64,000 bases of DNA from an uncultured Treponema sp. GTDB lineage: Bacteria > Spirochaetota > Spirochaetia > Treponematales > Treponemataceae. This document shows, piece by piece, positions 41,476-49,037 of this stretch; position 1 is the stretch's first letter, and the number at the start of each line of letters is the position of its first letter. The translations under genes and the position numbers were made by a program. Below the pieces are notes generated by a model that saw only the letters and a program-made list of their open reading frames with translations, was not told the origin of the DNA and did no database searches. The stretch covers positions 248,001 to 312,000 of the forward strand of contig NZ_CAKVAM010000004.1 in the NCBI RefSeq assembly GCF_934725225.1, read 5' to 3'.

Positions 41476-43077
41476 CTATTCTCTAATCAACTCCATATAA
41501 TTCAATGGTTTTGCAAGAACTAATGCACCGTCAGGAGTTTTTCCAGTTTCAAAAACTTCTCGCCAAAAATCATAGTTTTTCTTTCCTGAAAAATGTGTGC
41601 TTGCCATACTCTTGTCTTTCCATAATGGTAAGGCAGCTAAGTTTTTCACAAATTTTCTAATATTTGCCCATAGCACATCTGAAAAGCTCTCCTGAAACAA
41701 TTTCCTAGGATCATATAATTTTCCTGTAGTTGCAAAATAACTTTCAATCACTTTCTTTAAATATTGAAGCCAATTATAAAGAACTTCTTCTTTGCTCATT
41801 CTGTATGCGATTAAATGGGCATCTGTAATATCAGAATCTCTTTTGTCAATTATTTTCTGTTCAATTCGGGACACCCCGACTTCTGGATTAAATTTATTTA
41901 TATAAATTTCTTCTGCAATAATATTCAACACTTGAATAAGCTGATTTATTTCTAGCTCTCTTGGATTTTCTCCCTCATCTGTTTTATAGCTTAAATTTGT
42001 CTTTAAAATCAGTTTTGAATCTATAAAAGTTGAAAGAAAAGTCTTTTCAAATGCACTATATGAAATTGGCAATTCTTTTGCTTTTCCTTCAAAATCTATA
42101 TAAGCCTTCAGCAAATTATCGGGAGAATGTGTTATTGTATGTTTTATGCTGTCTACAATATATTTTCTTATATTGGCGTTCTCACCCTTAAAATATTCAA
42201 CAAGCTGCTCTTCTGAAAAATCAAAACAGTCATTGCTCAAATTATGGTCATTTTGATACTTTGTTATCGTTTCATAATATAAAGTATTGTTCAGCTGCCT
42301 CATTATACTTTTATCAAAAGCAATCTTACGTAATGAACTTCCAGCATTTGTATTCGTCTCAATCAATCTGTCCACATTCGGATTTATGAACAAGCGAAGC
42401 AATAAATTCCTATTTCCCAAAAGTATCTGAGCAACAGCTTTATGTTGTCCATCGAAAATTTGTATTTTTCCATTATTTATTCTTGCCAGTGATAAATGAA
42501 GCTGTGGATTTCCTTTTGAAAATTCTTTTACGAGCAACGAAATACTCGAATTTATACCACGTGGATTTATCAAATCATCATGAAAAATATATTCTAGTGG
42601 AACTTCTATAAAACAAGATTTTTCTTTAGAAAGTTTATCTTCATAAATCTTAGATTTGTAAATATTGGTATCACTGATTTCAGAAAAAGAATAAATGATT
42701 TCATCATTTTCAATCTTATATTTGAATTCAAACTTAGAACCTTTTTCTTGTTCCAACAAGTCTTTCAAGGAAGCTGAACGATTTTCTTTTGAGAGGACAT
42801 CATCTTGTAATGTCTTTAATCGATATAGAATTCTTGCAATATTCAGATTCGCATCTTTTTTGCTTCTATTACAACTTGCATGAGTTATAGCAAAATTTGA
42901 CTTGTCATCCTTTCCTCTATTAGCCAATGGCACTATATGATCTATATCCGTTTCCTGAAGCTGCAAATCAATTTCTTTTTGACAAATATAACATTTGTTT
43001 GACTGAATATCTGCCAAATCTTTTTTCAATTTTTCATATTCATCTTTTGACAAGCTTTCCAAAAATTTTGAATGCAT
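41476..43077 (-). CDS. HNH endonuclease fused to a DGQHR (DndB-like) domain
   Basis: 533 aa. N-terminal HNH: Cys29-x-x-Cys32 (CYICQ), Asp46-His47 (DIDHIVPL), Asn61, and ITHASCNRSK with Cys69. From ~residue 150 a DGQHR-type domain follows, with IQIFDGQHKAVAQILLGN at ~205-222. DGQHR domains occur in DndB and related proteins of DNA phosphorothioation and other defence loci. AGGGGA precedes ATG. Single gene between the Fic and WYL/PLD genes. Probably a nuclease whose activity is gated by the DGQHR part. Confidence 0.75.
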   Translation of the reverse strand: MHSKFLESLSKDEYEKLKKDLADIQSNKCYICQKEIDLQLQETDIDHIVPLANRGKDDKSNFAITHASCNRSKKDANLNIARILYRLKTLQDDVLSKENRSASLKDLLEQEKGSKFEFKYKIENDEIIYSFSEISDTNIYKSKIYEDKLSKEKSCFIEVPLEYIFHDDLINPRGINSSISLLVKEFSKGNPQLHLSLARINNGKIQIFDGQHKAVAQILLGNRNLLLRLFINPNVDRLIETNTNAGSSLRKIAFDKSIMRQLNNTLYYETITKYQNDHNLSNDCFDFSEEQLVEYFKGENANIRKYIVDSIKHTITHSPDNLLKAYIDFEGKAKELPISYSAFEKTFLSTFIDSKLILKTNLSYKTDEGENPRELEINQLIQVLNIIAEEIYINKFNPEVGVSRIEQKIIDKRDSDITDAHLIAYRMSKEEVLYNWLQYLKKVIESYFATTGKLYDPRKLFQESFSDVLWANIRKFVKNLAALPLWKDKSMASTHFSGKKNYDFWREVFETGKTPDGALVLAKPLNYMELIRE

Positions 43078-43143
43078 TTTTTATTCCCCTAAGTAAAATA
43101 GACATTGCAATTATAGCATGAAATAAGCGGGTTTTATAGATTT

Positions 43144-44145
43144 TCATTTCTCTTGCGTGCCATACTTCCCCGACATCTTCTCACATTCCGCGCGGATTTC
43201 TTCCCTTAATCTTTCAGGTTTTATAACCGTAACGGAATCGCCGAAGCCCATTGCCCAGGAGAACACCATCTGCTTCTGGTTCGAACTGAATTTAAGAAGA
43301 ACTGTGCCGTCCTCGTGCTGTGCAATCAGCTGATTTTTGTGCCATTCGCGCTCAAGGACGTAGTTCGCCATTTTTGCGGAAAAAAGGAATTCATATTCTT
43401 CAGGCGGCTCGGGATTGTTCCAGATTCCAAAATTCAAGTCGATGTGCCTGTGAATGTCAAAATCTTTCGGAACGGAAAAAGTTTCGCCGGCAGGAACGAT
43501 ATTTTTTATCCGCGAGAGAGCGAAAACCCGAAAATCCGCCGCGCCGTGGTCAAAGCCAAGAACATACCAGTTACCTTTCTGGCAGACAACGTGATAGCAG
43601 TCAAAAATCTTTTCCTTAAAAGCCTTGCTCCCTGAGCTTTTGTAACCGAACGAAACAACCGAGCGGCTCTTTATCGCCTTGAAAATCTGGTTGAAAACCT
43701 CCGCATCGATTTTTGGAAGCGGGTCAGAAATAAAGCTTATGTCCGTATTCAAGAACGAGGAATCAACAGTAACCGTGTCCGGCAGAAAAGACGCGATTTT
43801 CGCCATGACATTCTTGAACGAGCGTTCCAAAGGCGTATTCTTGTACTGCTCCAAAAGCGGCATTAAAGTGGAAACCGTAAAAAGCTCGCCTTCCGTAAGC
43901 ACGACGTTCGGCACGGAGAAAGTCGGGTCGGTGTAATGGTACATTTTTTTAGTCTTGTCGTATTCAAGAGGCGCGTTCATTTCGTCCCGGAGCCGCTCAA
44001 AATCACGCTCAACAGTCCGCTTGTTCACGCCGAACTTAAAAACCAGCTCGTCCATTCCCACAAAAGCCCCGCCGCGGAGCATCTCGTCAATCTGAATAAT
44101 GCGTGCAGTGCGGCGGATGTCGTCGCGTTTTTTGTCAGAAGCCAT
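43144..44145 (-). CDS. WYL-domain transcriptional regulator
   Basis: 333 aa. HTH at ~15-60 (MDELVFKFGVNKRTVERDFERL), WYL core VVSFGYKSSG then GNWYVLGFDHGAADFRVFALSRI, and a WCX C-terminal domain. WYL regulators such as BrxR and CapW control phage-defence operons. It begins 16 bp after the phospholipase-D-like gene and runs the same way, so the pair is probably one unit. Confidence 0.88.
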   Translation of the reverse strand: MASDKKRDDIRRTARIIQIDEMLRGGAFVGMDELVFKFGVNKRTVERDFERLRDEMNAPLEYDKTKKMYHYTDPTFSVPNVVLTEGELFTVSTLMPLLEQYKNTPLERSFKNVMAKIASFLPDTVTVDSSFLNTDISFISDPLPKIDAEVFNQIFKAIKSRSVVSFGYKSSGSKAFKEKIFDCYHVVCQKGNWYVLGFDHGAADFRVFALSRIKNIVPAGETFSVPKDFDIHRHIDLNFGIWNNPEPPEEYEFLFSAKMANYVLEREWHKNQLIAQHEDGTVLLKFSSNQKQMVFSWAMGFGDSVTVIKPERLREEIRAECEKMSGKYGTQEK

Positions 44146-44161
44146 GTTTTATTTTTCCTTA

Positions 44162-45397
44162 TTACAGTTTTCCGAATCCAAGCCATTCCATACTTTTCAA
44201 TGTCCGACCATTGCAAATAGGAATTTCATCTGAATTCACAAGACCATAAAGCTCTTTTAGACAATGTTCTCCAAAACCTTTTAATTTATAATGCTCATCA
44301 TAAAGACAGTCAAAAATTCTTTCCTCATATTCGTTTTTACCAAAAAGCAGATATATGATTGTTTTCTTTATTTTATCCAATTCATTTTCATTCTTAAAAG
44401 TTTCTTTCAACGTAGCAAGTCCACCAGCATAAAATCTTAAACTATCATGAAAAGCATAAACCTCAGCGAGAATATCGAATATTTCATCAAAATTCATTTT
44501 TCCAATCATTTCTTTTGATTTGAATCCATTTGAAACTGAGAAGAATCTTGTTGAGGCTGATGTATCAAGATAGCCATTTTTAACGTTTTCAAATTCTTTT
44601 ATATATGGAATTATTTCTTTTTTTATGCTAGCAGTGTCTTTTTCAGGAATTCCTCTATAATTTTCTCCAGCCGCATAAACTTCTCTAATCCACCATAAAA
44701 ACCTATCCACTTCTATTCTCAATGGAACATTCGGATAACGGCGAACTTTTGTGCTTTCATATATATCTTTCAAGATATTAAAACGACTTATATAACGCTG
44801 ATATGATTTTCTGAAATTCGAAACATATTTTTCTCTTTGGTTTTCAGATATTTCTGTTCTGCCTACATTGTTATATTCATACGTTCCCACAGAGGCCATA
44901 ATAGAGCGAAAAGGTTCCGGATTTTTACAATTTGCAACAATATCTGCAAATTTATCAAGTTTTTCCTTTGTCAAAACTTCCGCTTGATTCCAATAATCCC
45001 AAAATGCTGATTTCAACTCTTCAAAGACAGGTTCTTCTGAATCAAATTCAATATTTACTTCATTGTTTGTTGTCAGTCCGGGAGTTGTAAAGTTAGAAGA
45101 ACCTAAATAAGCCGTATTATTACCAAAAATATAGAATTTTGGATGAAAATGCGGCCCAGTAAAGAAGCGTATATCAATATTTTTATTACCTAAAATTTTC
45201 CAAAGAGCTTCTGGAGAAGTTCCATAATCAAGACGAACAATTAACATTATTGTGCAGTTGTTATTTACCATTTCCAATGCCATTTTAGCTTCGTTAAAAA
45301 AGGCAGAGGCAATCAGAACTTGTGTGTTTTTCCCTTGTTCAGAAAGCAGTTTAAACATTCTATCATTAGGCTTGTTGGAATTTGTAATAATACGCAT
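44162..45397 (-). CDS. Phospholipase D-like (HKD) nuclease family protein
   Basis: 411 aa. HKD motif HFHPKFYIFGNNTAYLGSSN with His85, Lys87 and the GSSN turn (~99-102), as in PLD-family nucleases such as BfiI and NgoFVII. The only other recognisable trait is a long helical C-terminal half (~130-411). One HKD copy implies a dimeric active site. GGAGG lies upstream of ATG and a TATAAT at 45418-45423. Paired with a WYL regulator gene. Confidence 0.8.
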   Translation of the reverse strand: MRIITNSNKPNDRMFKLLSEQGKNTQVLIASAFFNEAKMALEMVNNNCTIMLIVRLDYGTSPEALWKILGNKNIDIRFFTGPHFHPKFYIFGNNTAYLGSSNFTTPGLTTNNEVNIEFDSEEPVFEELKSAFWDYWNQAEVLTKEKLDKFADIVANCKNPEPFRSIMASVGTYEYNNVGRTEISENQREKYVSNFRKSYQRYISRFNILKDIYESTKVRRYPNVPLRIEVDRFLWWIREVYAAGENYRGIPEKDTASIKKEIIPYIKEFENVKNGYLDTSASTRFFSVSNGFKSKEMIGKMNFDEIFDILAEVYAFHDSLRFYAGGLATLKETFKNENELDKIKKTIIYLLFGKNEYEERIFDCLYDEHYKLKGFGEHCLKELYGLVNSDEIPICNGRTLKSMEWLGFGKL

Positions 45398-45477
45398 TCT
45401 TATTTTCCTCCAATATAATTATACCACAACTTTTATCTTAATCTAAAAAATCACAGTCAGAAAAATAGAAAGCATTC

Positions 45478-45582
45478 CTACTCTCTCAAAATCTTTTTCA
45501 CCTTCCGTTTAAGCAAAAAAACAATCAGAGATTCCGCCACAACCAAGAATATAATCATCATAAAAAGAACCGCGTTTTCCAT
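45478..45582 (-). CDS. Small single-span membrane protein
   Basis: 34 aa. Residues ~3-24 are a hydrophobic helix (NAVLFMMIIFLVVAESLIVF), followed by a basic tail ending KRKVKKILRE. ATG 45582 has GGGGAG 5 nt upstream. It starts 17 bp after the HIRAN gene stop and could be co-transcribed with it. Function unknown. Confidence 0.6.
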   Translation of the reverse strand: MENAVLFMMIIFLVVAESLIVFLLKRKVKKILRE

Positions 45583-45599
45583 AATTTCTCCCCTTTCCG

Positions 45600-46532
45600 T
45601 TACACTTCAATCTTTAAAACGACATCCCGGCCGCCAATCCGCACAAGCTCCGCCTTAAAAGACATTTTTTCAGGTTTTGCGGCGCGGATTATTTTTGCAG
45701 CGGTTGCGCGGATATACCCTGCTTTTTCAAGTCCCGGGTTTCCGGCGATTTTCGCGTCTAAGCTTTCCGCCATCACCGCAACCGCATTTTCATCGGCATG
45801 ATTGTACGGTTCTGCCTGAACCGCAATTTCAAGAGAGGAATAAAAATCGTGCTTTGCCTTTCTGATTTTTTCCGACTGAACAAGCAAATCTTCCGGCTTT
45901 AGATTTTCCGCAAGTCCGTCAAGAAAGTCAGAATACGGCGACCAGCTGTGATAGTTCATTCCGACAACCGGAAGCGTAAGGCAAGCTTCATTTTCCTTAA
46001 AATAGCGCACGAACGCCTGCTCCAAAGTCTCAGATTCACAGCGGTAAGACAATTTCTTTTTTGCCGCATCCAGAACAAGCGGAATCTCGTTTTCTTCCAT
46101 ATCATAAAGCCTGCCGAACAAAAGAGAGAAAAGAATTTCCGCAGAAACTGGCTCGATTATAAACTGAGTGAGCCGCGCGAATTTCTCGAACGATTTTTTC
46201 CGACGCAGATAAAGCTCGCCTGCAAGAAGAGAATCCTTAGCCTCAACCGCGCAGAGCAACGAGCCGACATGAAGAAGAAAATCAAAAGTGTCCTTGTCCG
46301 AGACATCGGTTTCCGGCGAAACGTAAATTCTTGGCGTGCAGTTCAGTCCGTCCCGCAAGAACACGTAGTAGCTCGGCGTAAAATATGCGCTTGATGCAAG
46401 TTTCTGATAATTTTCAACATTCAGATGCGACGGATTTTCAACTTTTCCGCAGTAGTCAAGCTGCCCCGTCCAGCTTTTTGAAAACTCAAACCAGTTTTTC
46501 CCGAAATTGATAAGAATCTGCTTTTCCGACAT
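45600..46532 (-). CDS. HIRAN-domain protein
   Basis: 310 aa from ATG 46532 (GGAGG 5 nt upstream); a longer frame to 46616 is unlikely. The N-terminal ~220 residues match no family I recognise. Residues ~230-310 are a HIRAN domain: EPYNHADENAVAVMAE, AGYIRATAAKII and a closing VRIGGRDVVLKIEV. HIRAN domains bind ssDNA ends at stalled forks and are found in restriction and repair proteins. Confidence 0.7.
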   Translation of the reverse strand: MSEKQILINFGKNWFEFSKSWTGQLDYCGKVENPSHLNVENYQKLASSAYFTPSYYVFLRDGLNCTPRIYVSPETDVSDKDTFDFLLHVGSLLCAVEAKDSLLAGELYLRRKKSFEKFARLTQFIIEPVSAEILFSLLFGRLYDMEENEIPLVLDAAKKKLSYRCESETLEQAFVRYFKENEACLTLPVVGMNYHSWSPYSDFLDGLAENLKPEDLLVQSEKIRKAKHDFYSSLEIAVQAEPYNHADENAVAVMAESLDAKIAGNPGLEKAGYIRATAAKIIRAAKPEKMSFKAELVRIGGRDVVLKIEV

Positions 46533-46639
46533 AGCAACCTCCAAAACACGTGGCGCAAATAAAAAAAATCGCCCTTTCGCTTTATTTTTCTTTAGTATAA
46601 AACGCAAGAGCGACATGGAGTGTCGGAGAGGAAAATATT

Positions 46640-46696
46640 AAAAAAAATCACCGCCAGCAGAAGCGGCCTATAAACAGCATCTTCCGCCGGCGGCAA
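46640..46696 (-). terminator. Intrinsic terminator after the HU-like gene
   Basis: On the minus strand a ~16-bp stem with wobble pairs (TTGCCGCCGGCGGAAG / CTTCTGCTGGCGGTGA) is followed by TTTTTTT. Confidence 0.7.
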
Positions 46697-46709
46697 AAAC
46701 TAGAATGTT

Positions 46710-47147
46710 CTATGCGGAAACTTCATTTTCGTCAGTTTCTTCAGAGGAAGATTCCAAAGAACTTTCTGTAACCACATTGACTTTTGAAAAAGCCGTTGAC
46801 TCAATCTCTTTTCTGATTTCCGAGCATGGAACAAGGACAATCCGCTTGCGCAAAATGTCCGCCGCCTCAACATCAGAAGCCTTTTCCTTGCCCTTTGCGC
46901 TAAATGAAAGCCGGATTCTTCCGAACGAGCCAAGCTGAACAATAAAGCCCTTTTTAAGGAACAACGGCAATTTTCTTACCAGCGAAGAAAGAACCGCCTC
47001 CACATCGGTAACGTTCAGCGTACAGCCGTCGCTAATATCTTTCGCAAGGTCAAGGATTGTAAGCTCGTCTGAATAAAAAGGCGAAGCATGAAACAGATAA
47101 GAACCCTTTACACGCGGATTCGGACGTTTTGTTATTTTAAAGTTCAT
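46710..47147 (-). CDS. HU-like DNA-binding protein
   Basis: 145 aa. The HU fold is recognisable: SDGCTLNVTDVEAVLSSLVRK as helix region, KKGFIVQLGSFGRIRLSFSA for the beta-arm start, and a Ser/Glu-rich C-terminal tail (~125-145). It belongs to the HU-like branch often seen in Bacteroidetes and spirochaetes. AAGGAG precedes ATG. Its 5' leader (47148-47300) holds two small hairpins, GCCGCA/TGCGGC and GCAGC/GCTGC. Confidence 0.75.
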   Translation of the reverse strand: MNFKITKRPNPRVKGSYLFHASPFYSDELTILDLAKDISDGCTLNVTDVEAVLSSLVRKLPLFLKKGFIVQLGSFGRIRLSFSAKGKEKASDVEAADILRKRIVLVPCSEIRKEIESTAFSKVNVVTESSLESSSEETDENEVSA

Positions 47148-47302
47148 TTTGTCTCCTTGCAGCCTAAAATAGAGCTGCGTTTTTAGTCAGCCGCATAAAC
47201 TTTTTGCGGCGCATAATTATTCATGCGAAAATTCAGTTTTGAATCCCGCAAGGCCGGAACATACGCGCTGATTACATTTTTTTCAGAGCCGTTTCCGAAC
47301 TG

Positions 47303-47331
47303 TTGACTAAAAGAAGAGAAGAACCTATAAT
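47303..47331 (+). promoter_or_regulatory. Consensus-like sigma-70 promoter for a small RNA
   Basis: TTGACT (47303-47308), 17-bp spacer, TATAAT (47326-47331). No plus-strand protein gene follows. Confidence 0.7.
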
Positions 47332-47337
47332 CGATAG

Positions 47338-47424
47338 TACACATTCATTGAACAAGATTCTTCTTGCTTCTTTGACCAAGCCGCTTTAAGAAATTGCCGT
47401 TTCTTTTAAGCGGTTATTTTTTTG
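47338..47424 (+). ncRNA. Probable small RNA, about 87 nt
   Basis: It starts 6-7 nt after the -10 box and ends in a strong intrinsic terminator: CCGCTTTAAGAAA / TTTCTTTTAAGCGG with TTGCCG loop, then TTATTTTTTT. A small 5' hairpin (CAAGA/TCTTG) precedes it. The 3' half is antisense to a mini-ORF and the region downstream of the XRE gene on the other strand. Only a 13-codon frame without a ribosome site is present. Confidence 0.6.
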
Positions 47425-47471
47425 CCTTTTACGCCTTGCACAATCATAGGCACACCTCCTTTTCTAGCCAT
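47406..47471 (-). CDS. Mini-ORF behind a perfect Shine-Dalgarno
   Basis: 21 codons from ATG 47471 (MARKGGVPMIVQGVKGKK, then ITA) or 13 from ATG 47447, which has AGGAGG 7 nt upstream. Basic peptide. It starts 14 bp after the XRE stop and ends within the terminator of the antisense small RNA. Expression is unproven. Confidence 0.4.
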   Translation of the reverse strand: MARKGGVPMIVQGVKGKKITA

Positions 47472-47484
47472 CAGACCAGTTCTT

Positions 47485-47850
47485 CTATTTTTCTTCAAGC
47501 ACCGCGCGGATTTTTTCAATCTGCTTAGTGCTCAAGCCCGCATATTTCTGGGCAAACAGAATCGCAAGATTTTTCTGCTCCTCCGTGCTTCCAGACTTCT
47601 TAAAGTCAAGCTGAACCGCATTGCGCGGAGTTTTAAGCTCAAGCTCCCTAAGCTCGTCTTTTGCCGTATCATCCAACGAATACTTTTCAGAAACCTTTTC
47701 CGTAAAATCAACTGGAATAACGCGCTCTCCGCTTTCAATCGCCGAAAGATAAGAAGGCGCAATCCCCATATCCTTAGCCATTGCCGCAAGCGTCTTGTCC
47801 TTGTCAATCCTGAGCTTCTTCAGATATTTTCCGTATTCAGTCGCCGGCAT
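47485..47850 (-). CDS. XRE family regulator
   Basis: 121 aa. HTH at ~8-60: YLKKLRIDKDKTLAAMAKDM and IAPSYLSAIESGERVIPVDF. The rest is a helical tail (KQIEKIRAVLEEK). No ImmA/IrrE peptidase follows. A promoter with TTGCAA and TATATT lies upstream, with dyads close to it that may be autoregulatory sites. It may regulate the mini-ORF behind it. Confidence 0.85.
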   Translation of the reverse strand: MPATEYGKYLKKLRIDKDKTLAAMAKDMGIAPSYLSAIESGERVIPVDFTEKVSEKYSLDDTAKDELRELELKTPRNAVQLDFKKSGSTEEQKNLAILFAQKYAGLSTKQIEKIRAVLEEK

Positions 47851-47884
47851 ATTCCAACCCCCTTATTCTCTCCTACCTGATAAT

Positions 47885-47913
47885 AATATACACCTTGTGA
47901 AATAAAATTGCAA
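47885..47913 (-). promoter_or_regulatory. Promoter of the XRE gene
   Basis: Minus strand TTGCAA (47908-47913), 17-bp spacer, TATATT (47885-47890). The spacer contains TTTCACAAGGTG, and a GTTGAAA-N16-TTTCAAC dyad lies at 47933-47962. Confidence 0.55.
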
Positions 47914-48029
47914 GTAGAAAATTTAAAAAAATGTTGAAAAATTATTTGATTTGTGTTTCAACAAAAAAAAATTCTATTCCAACCACACAATTTTCGGAAA
48001 GCGTTTCAGAAACTAATATTTTCTAATTA

Positions 48030-49025
48030 TTATTTATCAATCATTTTTGTCTGCCTGTCGAACTCTGAAATATATTCCTTGTCCTGAATCACCCGGAAAA
48101 TCTCATATTCTTTGTGTGCTTTTTCAATCGCCTGTCCATGACTGATTTTTCCTTTTGTTTCAAGGATTTTCTGGCGGTTACCCTGCAAAAATGAATTTAC
48201 AGCATCCACACAATCCTGCATTTTCATAAGAATTCCGTCCTCTGCCTGAAGCTCCGCATAATCAATGAACATTGTAACAAGCCGATTCAGGCGAGAAATT
48301 TCTTTTTCATTCAAATAGTTTTTTGCAATCACAACATCGGACTTATAGATCTTTCCGTCTGGCGAATTTTTCCAGTTTGTAAGCCCCATGTGCTCTTTTG
48401 AAGAGTCAGCACGGTTGTAGACAATTTCCGCCGCAGTATTTCCAGAAACAGCGTAATGCAGTTTATTTTGAACAAACGCATAAAAGTTTTTAGTTGTCTC
48501 GCTGTTCTTGTCATAATCGCAGCTGCACTGCTCAAAAATATCTGTGATTTTTTGATAAGCGCGCCGTTCACTCGCACGAATCTCTCTGATTTTCTCAAGC
48601 AGCTCATCAAAATAATCTTTTCCAAACGGTTTGCCGTTTTTCAAAAGCTCCTCATTCAAGACAAAGCCCTTTGTGATGTATTCTTTTAATGTTTTTGTCG
48701 CCCACTGGCGGAATTTTGTAGCTTTCTTGGAATTTATCCTGTAGCCAACCGCAATGATTGCGTCGAGATTGTAAAAAACCAAATTGCGTTTTACAGAGCG
48801 ATTTCCTTCCTGTTGAACTTGTTCCATTTTGGAACAAGTTGCCTTTTCAGAAAGTTCCTGCTCCTCATAAATATTTTGCAGATGCTTTGTAATTGCCTGC
48901 GTGTTTACATCGAACAGTTCAGCCATAGCCTTTTGAGTAAGCCAAAAAGTTTCATCTTTATAAATTACATTGATAACTATATTTTTATTTTCAGACTGAT
49001 AAAAAACTATATTATTTTGATTCAT
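48030..49025 (-). CDS. RhuM family protein
   Basis: 331 aa, full RhuM length. N-terminal DNA-binding-like region WLTQKAMAELFDVNTQAITKH, then NLDAIIAVGYRINSKKATKFRQWA and FGKDYFDELLEKIREIRASER, all family signatures. RhuM genes often lie within or next to restriction-modification loci; their function is not settled. It begins 12 bp downstream of the big restriction gene in the same direction. Confidence 0.85.
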   Translation of the reverse strand: MNQNNIVFYQSENKNIVINVIYKDETFWLTQKAMAELFDVNTQAITKHLQNIYEEQELSEKATCSKMEQVQQEGNRSVKRNLVFYNLDAIIAVGYRINSKKATKFRQWATKTLKEYITKGFVLNEELLKNGKPFGKDYFDELLEKIREIRASERRAYQKITDIFEQCSCDYDKNSETTKNFYAFVQNKLHYAVSGNTAAEIVYNRADSSKEHMGLTNWKNSPDGKIYKSDVVIAKNYLNEKEISRLNRLVTMFIDYAELQAEDGILMKMQDCVDAVNSFLQGNRQKILETKGKISHGQAIEKAHKEYEIFRVIQDKEYISEFDRQTKMIDK

Positions 49026-49037
49026 TTTATTTTTCCC

